Positions 22,074-24,517 of a DNA stretch of 24,517 bases are shown here, in pieces. Location: contig JAOPGA020000333.1 of the NCBI GenBank assembly GCA_026419775.2, positions 1 to 24,517 of the forward strand. Direction: 5' to 3'. The notes below the pieces were generated by a model. The model was not told the DNA's origin. It did no database searches and worked only from the letters and a program-made list of their open reading frames with translations. The DNA is from Acrasis kona (Eukaryota > Heterolobosea > Eutetramitea > Acrasida > Acrasidae). Position 1 is the first letter of the stretch, and the number at the start of each line of letters is the position of its first letter. Both the position numbers and the translations under genes were made by a program.

Positions 22074-22785
22074 TGTATATTATTGTGATTAGTGTTTGTG
22101 TGCTAGTGTGCTAGGTTGTTTGTAAAATTACGCGCTTCGATAACAAAGTGCAGCCTTCAGCCATACAAACAACCCACTCGAAGAGACAAAAATCAAACAA
22201 CACTTTTAAGAGAAATGTGGATGATGTCAATTGTTAAACTTTAGATTTTAAGTCCATCGGTGACAACACGACAGACATAATTTTTTATTACCAACTGAAC
22301 TTACCCGGACGATCAACCTTACCAGTTTCAATACACTGTTTCAAGAGAAGCGACTATTTTATACGATGACATACATAGTTTCTCTTTGATAAATGTTAAC
22401 TTTAAATAGATGTAGACATTCTAGAGGGACGATTAATCATGATAGCGACATAATGACCACTTTATTTCTTTTTTGATACATACTAGACATCAGTTGAATT
22501 CTAGCGTTATTGAACAAAATTAAGTCATTTAGCAACTTGATACCTTTTATACCAAGGAAGCGCAATGTACGAGCTTCTATAGTATTGTAGCATATAATTA
22601 GAATATAAGCAAGCTGGTTTGCAGAAGAGGTGTTACTTGGTGTTCAATGCAAACGTCTCTAGATTTTACAAGAACAAATAGGTTTCAATTATTTGATTGA
22701 ACGTTAGTGGCACCGGTGCCTATCAAGTTTTAATTACATGTTATACAATTAAATAATAATTTCAAAAAATGAATACATTTATTAC
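22074..22785. other. Right subterminal non-coding region
   Basis: About 700 bp of AT-rich DNA between the protease start and the right inverted repeat. It should contain the protease promoter. No gene, tandem array or RNA is recognised. Confidence 0.4.
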
Positions 22786-22819
22786 TTTCAATGTATGTGT
22801 TAAAGTATCTACCCAACAT
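22786..22819 (-). repeat. Right terminal inverted repeat (34 bp)
   Basis: The plus-strand sequence ends GTATCTACCCAACAT and pairs with 11671-11704 with one mismatch. An open frame reading through it from 22769 uses repeat DNA as its first codons, so the gene start was placed at 22844 instead. Confidence 0.65.
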
Positions 22820-22843
22820 AATAAATTAAGCAAACAAACCAGC

Positions 22844-23707
22844 ATGCCTAAAGTAATTAAGCCCACAATAAAGTATGTAGCTTACACTGATGTTTACTTT
22901 GAAAAAGTAAGGAGGATTGAGGATGAGAAAGCCGAGCTTGCAAAGCTTCCTGTAGAGCCTGTAAATATAAACACTTTGGGGAAAACAAAGAAACAAATTG
23001 ATGACAGAATGTACCATCTTACATACTTCTGTACCAAACTCACAGACATATTAAACGAAAGACTGTTACTAGGCACAAAGAAATTTAATTCAGTTTGGTT
23101 GGATGTTGGACAGTGCGACTTCACCTTCTTAACTACTATTTTGGATTCTGTGACAACAACATTGAAAGAAAGCATCACGCATTCCAAAAAAATATTTGTG
23201 GTCTTAAGCACCCCCATCGCATCTTCTATTATTCATAAGGCTTGCGCAATAATCAGTTTGTAGGGGGGGTCAAAAATTTGATTTTTTTAATCAACAATCG
23301 AGGGGGGGGTGTATTTTGAAAATCACTAATATTAGGGGGGGTCTGACAAGAGCAAGGATTAAAAATAGATCTTGTTTAATGTATCAAATATTTTATTGAA
23401 AAATTTTTATTACTTTATCACTTAATTTTAAAGGGGGTGGTCTTACAAAATCAATAGGGGGGGGGTAAAAAATAAGTGATTATTGCGCACGCTCATAGCC
23501 AGATAGCATGATTCCCAAGACAAACTTCCAACATGGAATGTAAGCAATATACAGAATAGATACGGTAATTACACTGGTGTGGTTCAATGCTCATACACTG
23601 CACTTTCTTTCTCGATTGCTGAAGATTGTGGAAGGGTTAGAGTCAAGTACCAAAAAATAACAGAATATTTAGACTGCACAACTGGAGAGTGGTTCAAAAC
23701 CAATTAA
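22844..23707 (+). pseudogene. Unknown gene interrupted by a MITE-like insertion
   Basis: I do not recognise this protein. The first part, from ATG 22844, reads MPKVIKPTIKYVAYTDVYFE, then a Lys/Glu-rich helix (VRRIEDEKAELAKLP), then KKFNSVWLDVGQCDFTFL and SKKIFVVLSTPIASSI. It is open until a 253-bp insertion at 23240. Beyond the insertion a 66-codon frame runs from 23507 to the stop at 23705, including NRYGNYTGVVQC, YTALSFSIAEDCGRVRVKYQ and LDCTTGEWFKTN. Taken directly, the two parts are in different frames, so the gene is broken unless a short intron compensates. The start is 25 bp outside the right inverted repeat of the 11-kb element. It may be a host gene or part of another element. Confidence 0.45.
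23240..23492. mobile_element. MITE-like insertion with 16-bp TIRs and G tracts
   Basis: Terminal inverted repeats GCTTGCGCAATAATCA (23240-23255) and TGATTATTGCGCACGC (23477-23492) match at 15 of 16 positions. TCATA lies directly outside on the right (23493-23497) and two bases from the left end (23233-23237), consistent with a small target duplication. The 253-bp body carries no protein. It has five G runs on the plus strand of 7, 8, 7, 5 and 9 bases (23263-23269, 23302-23309, 23335-23341, 23433-23437, 23457-23465). Confidence 0.7.
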
Positions 23708-24117
23708 TGTCGCTGTAATAATAAATTCAGTTTTATTTAATATAATTCAATTATTAACCAACACAGCAAAATGCATCGCACAAGCAAATTAACCGAAGTA
23801 GCAGGGGATCATAACCTAATTAAATGCGCAGGAACATTGTCGGTTTTCACAAAATTTCAACACTTGAAGTATTTAAAAAGAAGAATATTGCTATTATAGA
23901 GAAAAGTAGCTTGATGTTTCACTCTAGAGTAACACATTCTCTCACATGAGAGTATGAATGTGACATAAATGAAATTTACAATAAATAAATTTATTACAAA
24001 CTGAGTGCATTCTAACTGTCAAGGCTTACAGGTTTGATATTATATGCTGAATGTATCTTTAACAATCTCTTCTCGGTAAAGGTTAGTTACAATGTGCTAT
24101 AATTAAATAGAAAGATC
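23708..24117. other. Gene-free stretch
   Basis: AT-rich, with a plausible AATAAA-type signal at about 23719 for the preceding gene. Nothing else is recognised. Confidence 0.35.
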
Positions 24118-24342
24118 ATGAACCACATACACCACTATGAACTGTTACTTCAAGAAAAGAATACAGAAATAATCAGACTACAGGGGCTCATAAATAATTT
24201 GAATATACAACTCCGTCGCCCAAATGACAGTACTATACAGATTCAAGAAAAGGACAGAATAATACAAAATTTAAAAGATGAAATCCTTCTCTTGAAAAGT
24301 AATGTACAAGTACAAAAAAACCAGATCAACCAATTTCAATAA
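24118..24342 (+). CDS. Small coiled-coil open frame
   Basis: A 74-codon frame from ATG 24118. It is almost entirely helical, with hydrophobic residues at heptad spacing (ELLLQEKNTEIIRLQGLINN, then LKDEILLLKSNVQVQKNQIN). It could be a short leucine-zipper protein, a first exon or an element fragment. There is no family match and no clear splice donor before the stop. The codons are AT-rich like the surroundings. Confidence 0.35.
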   Translation: MNHIHHYELLLQEKNTEIIRLQGLINNLNIQLRRPNDSTIQIQEKDRIIQNLKDEILLLKSNVQVQKNQINQFQ

Positions 24343-24517
24343 AGTAGTTTAACCCTTTGAATAATCACACCAAAAATCGAGTCAACAATTAAGCTTGATT
24401 TCAAGGTAAATCCTTGATGATATAGTGTCTTTGACAAGACATNAAACACTATTCAGCCATATAAATATCATTTTCTTGAAGCTCTAATCCTGCCCTACTC
24501 GACACACCAATAATATC
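24343..24517. other. Right edge of window
   Basis: AT-rich with one N at 24443. No feature is recognised. Confidence 0.3.

Larger units (their letters stand above)
11671..22819. mobile_element. Candidate composite DNA transposon bounded by 34-bp inverted repeats
   Basis: The left end, 11671-11704, is the inverted copy of 22786-22819. 28 bases are identical (11677-11704 and 22786-22813), then there is one mismatch and five more matches. Similarity stops abruptly on the outer side and fades slowly inward over about 40 bp, as terminal inverted repeats of an aged DNA transposon would. The left boundary coincides with the truncation of the flanking SWIM gene. Inside are two related MULE/SWIM transposase genes, a 2OG-Fe(II) dioxygenase and a Ulp1-like protease. 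No target-site duplication is visible beside the repeats, so a rearrangement, nested insertions, or two solo ends of one repeat family remain possible. Confidence 0.45.

Noticed and set aside
11660-22830. Target-site duplication flanking the 11-kb element
   Set aside because: Compared 5-10 bp outside both inverted repeats; the flanks do not match.
22769-22843. Upstream ATG at 22769 as the gene start
   Set aside because: The added codons are the right inverted repeat; ATG 22844 begins the unique coding sequence.

Overview
The window is eukaryotic nuclear DNA, almost certainly from an animal. Three short single-copy style genes at the left (a NEK-family kinase, the ribosome-biogenesis GTPase GNL1 and a SPEC3/Stum-like membrane protein) are packed with 20-50 bp between them. 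The kinase is interrupted by four introns of only 32-37 nt, and the genes to the right have introns of the same size. Together with the AT-rich composition this points to a metazoan with very short introns. A glass sponge is my guess, but that is inference and not shown by the window. Scattered Ns (6914-6916, 11577, 16785, 17140, 24443) show a draft assembly.

Layout. 1-3300: compact host genes. 3300-8230: repeat-rich debris, holding a tyrosine-recombinase tail, an unknown repeat family present at least twice, unknown short frames, and a gag-like fossil on the minus strand (6663-8054). 8226-10235: a SWIM/MULE-type transposase gene on the minus strand that becomes one 574-codon frame after splicing. 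10723-11670: the C-terminal SWIM part of a second minus-strand MULE protein, cut off abruptly at its upstream side.

11671-22819 is the most interesting part. A 34-bp inverted repeat (one mismatch) bounds about 11.1 kb that carries four genes: a MULE/SWIM transposase (12626-14690), a 2-oxoglutarate/Fe(II) dioxygenase resembling the TET/JBP-related 2OGFeDO family (15013-16881), a diverged paralogue of that transposase whose frame is open but whose first catalytic Asp and CxxH His are altered (17456-19633), and, converging on it, a 780-codon protein ending in a Ulp1/SENP-like C48 protease (22073-19655). The reading I propose is a large composite DNA transposon, or the remains of one, that carries a possible DNA-base oxidase and a possible deSUMOylase as accessory functions, both able in principle to act on host silencing. 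Sequence supports the genes well. The single-element reading rests on the inverted repeat and the gene-family precedents, and no target-site duplication is visible.

22844-24517: an unknown gene split by a 253-bp G-tract-rich MITE-like insertion with 16-bp terminal inverted repeats, then a small coiled-coil frame.
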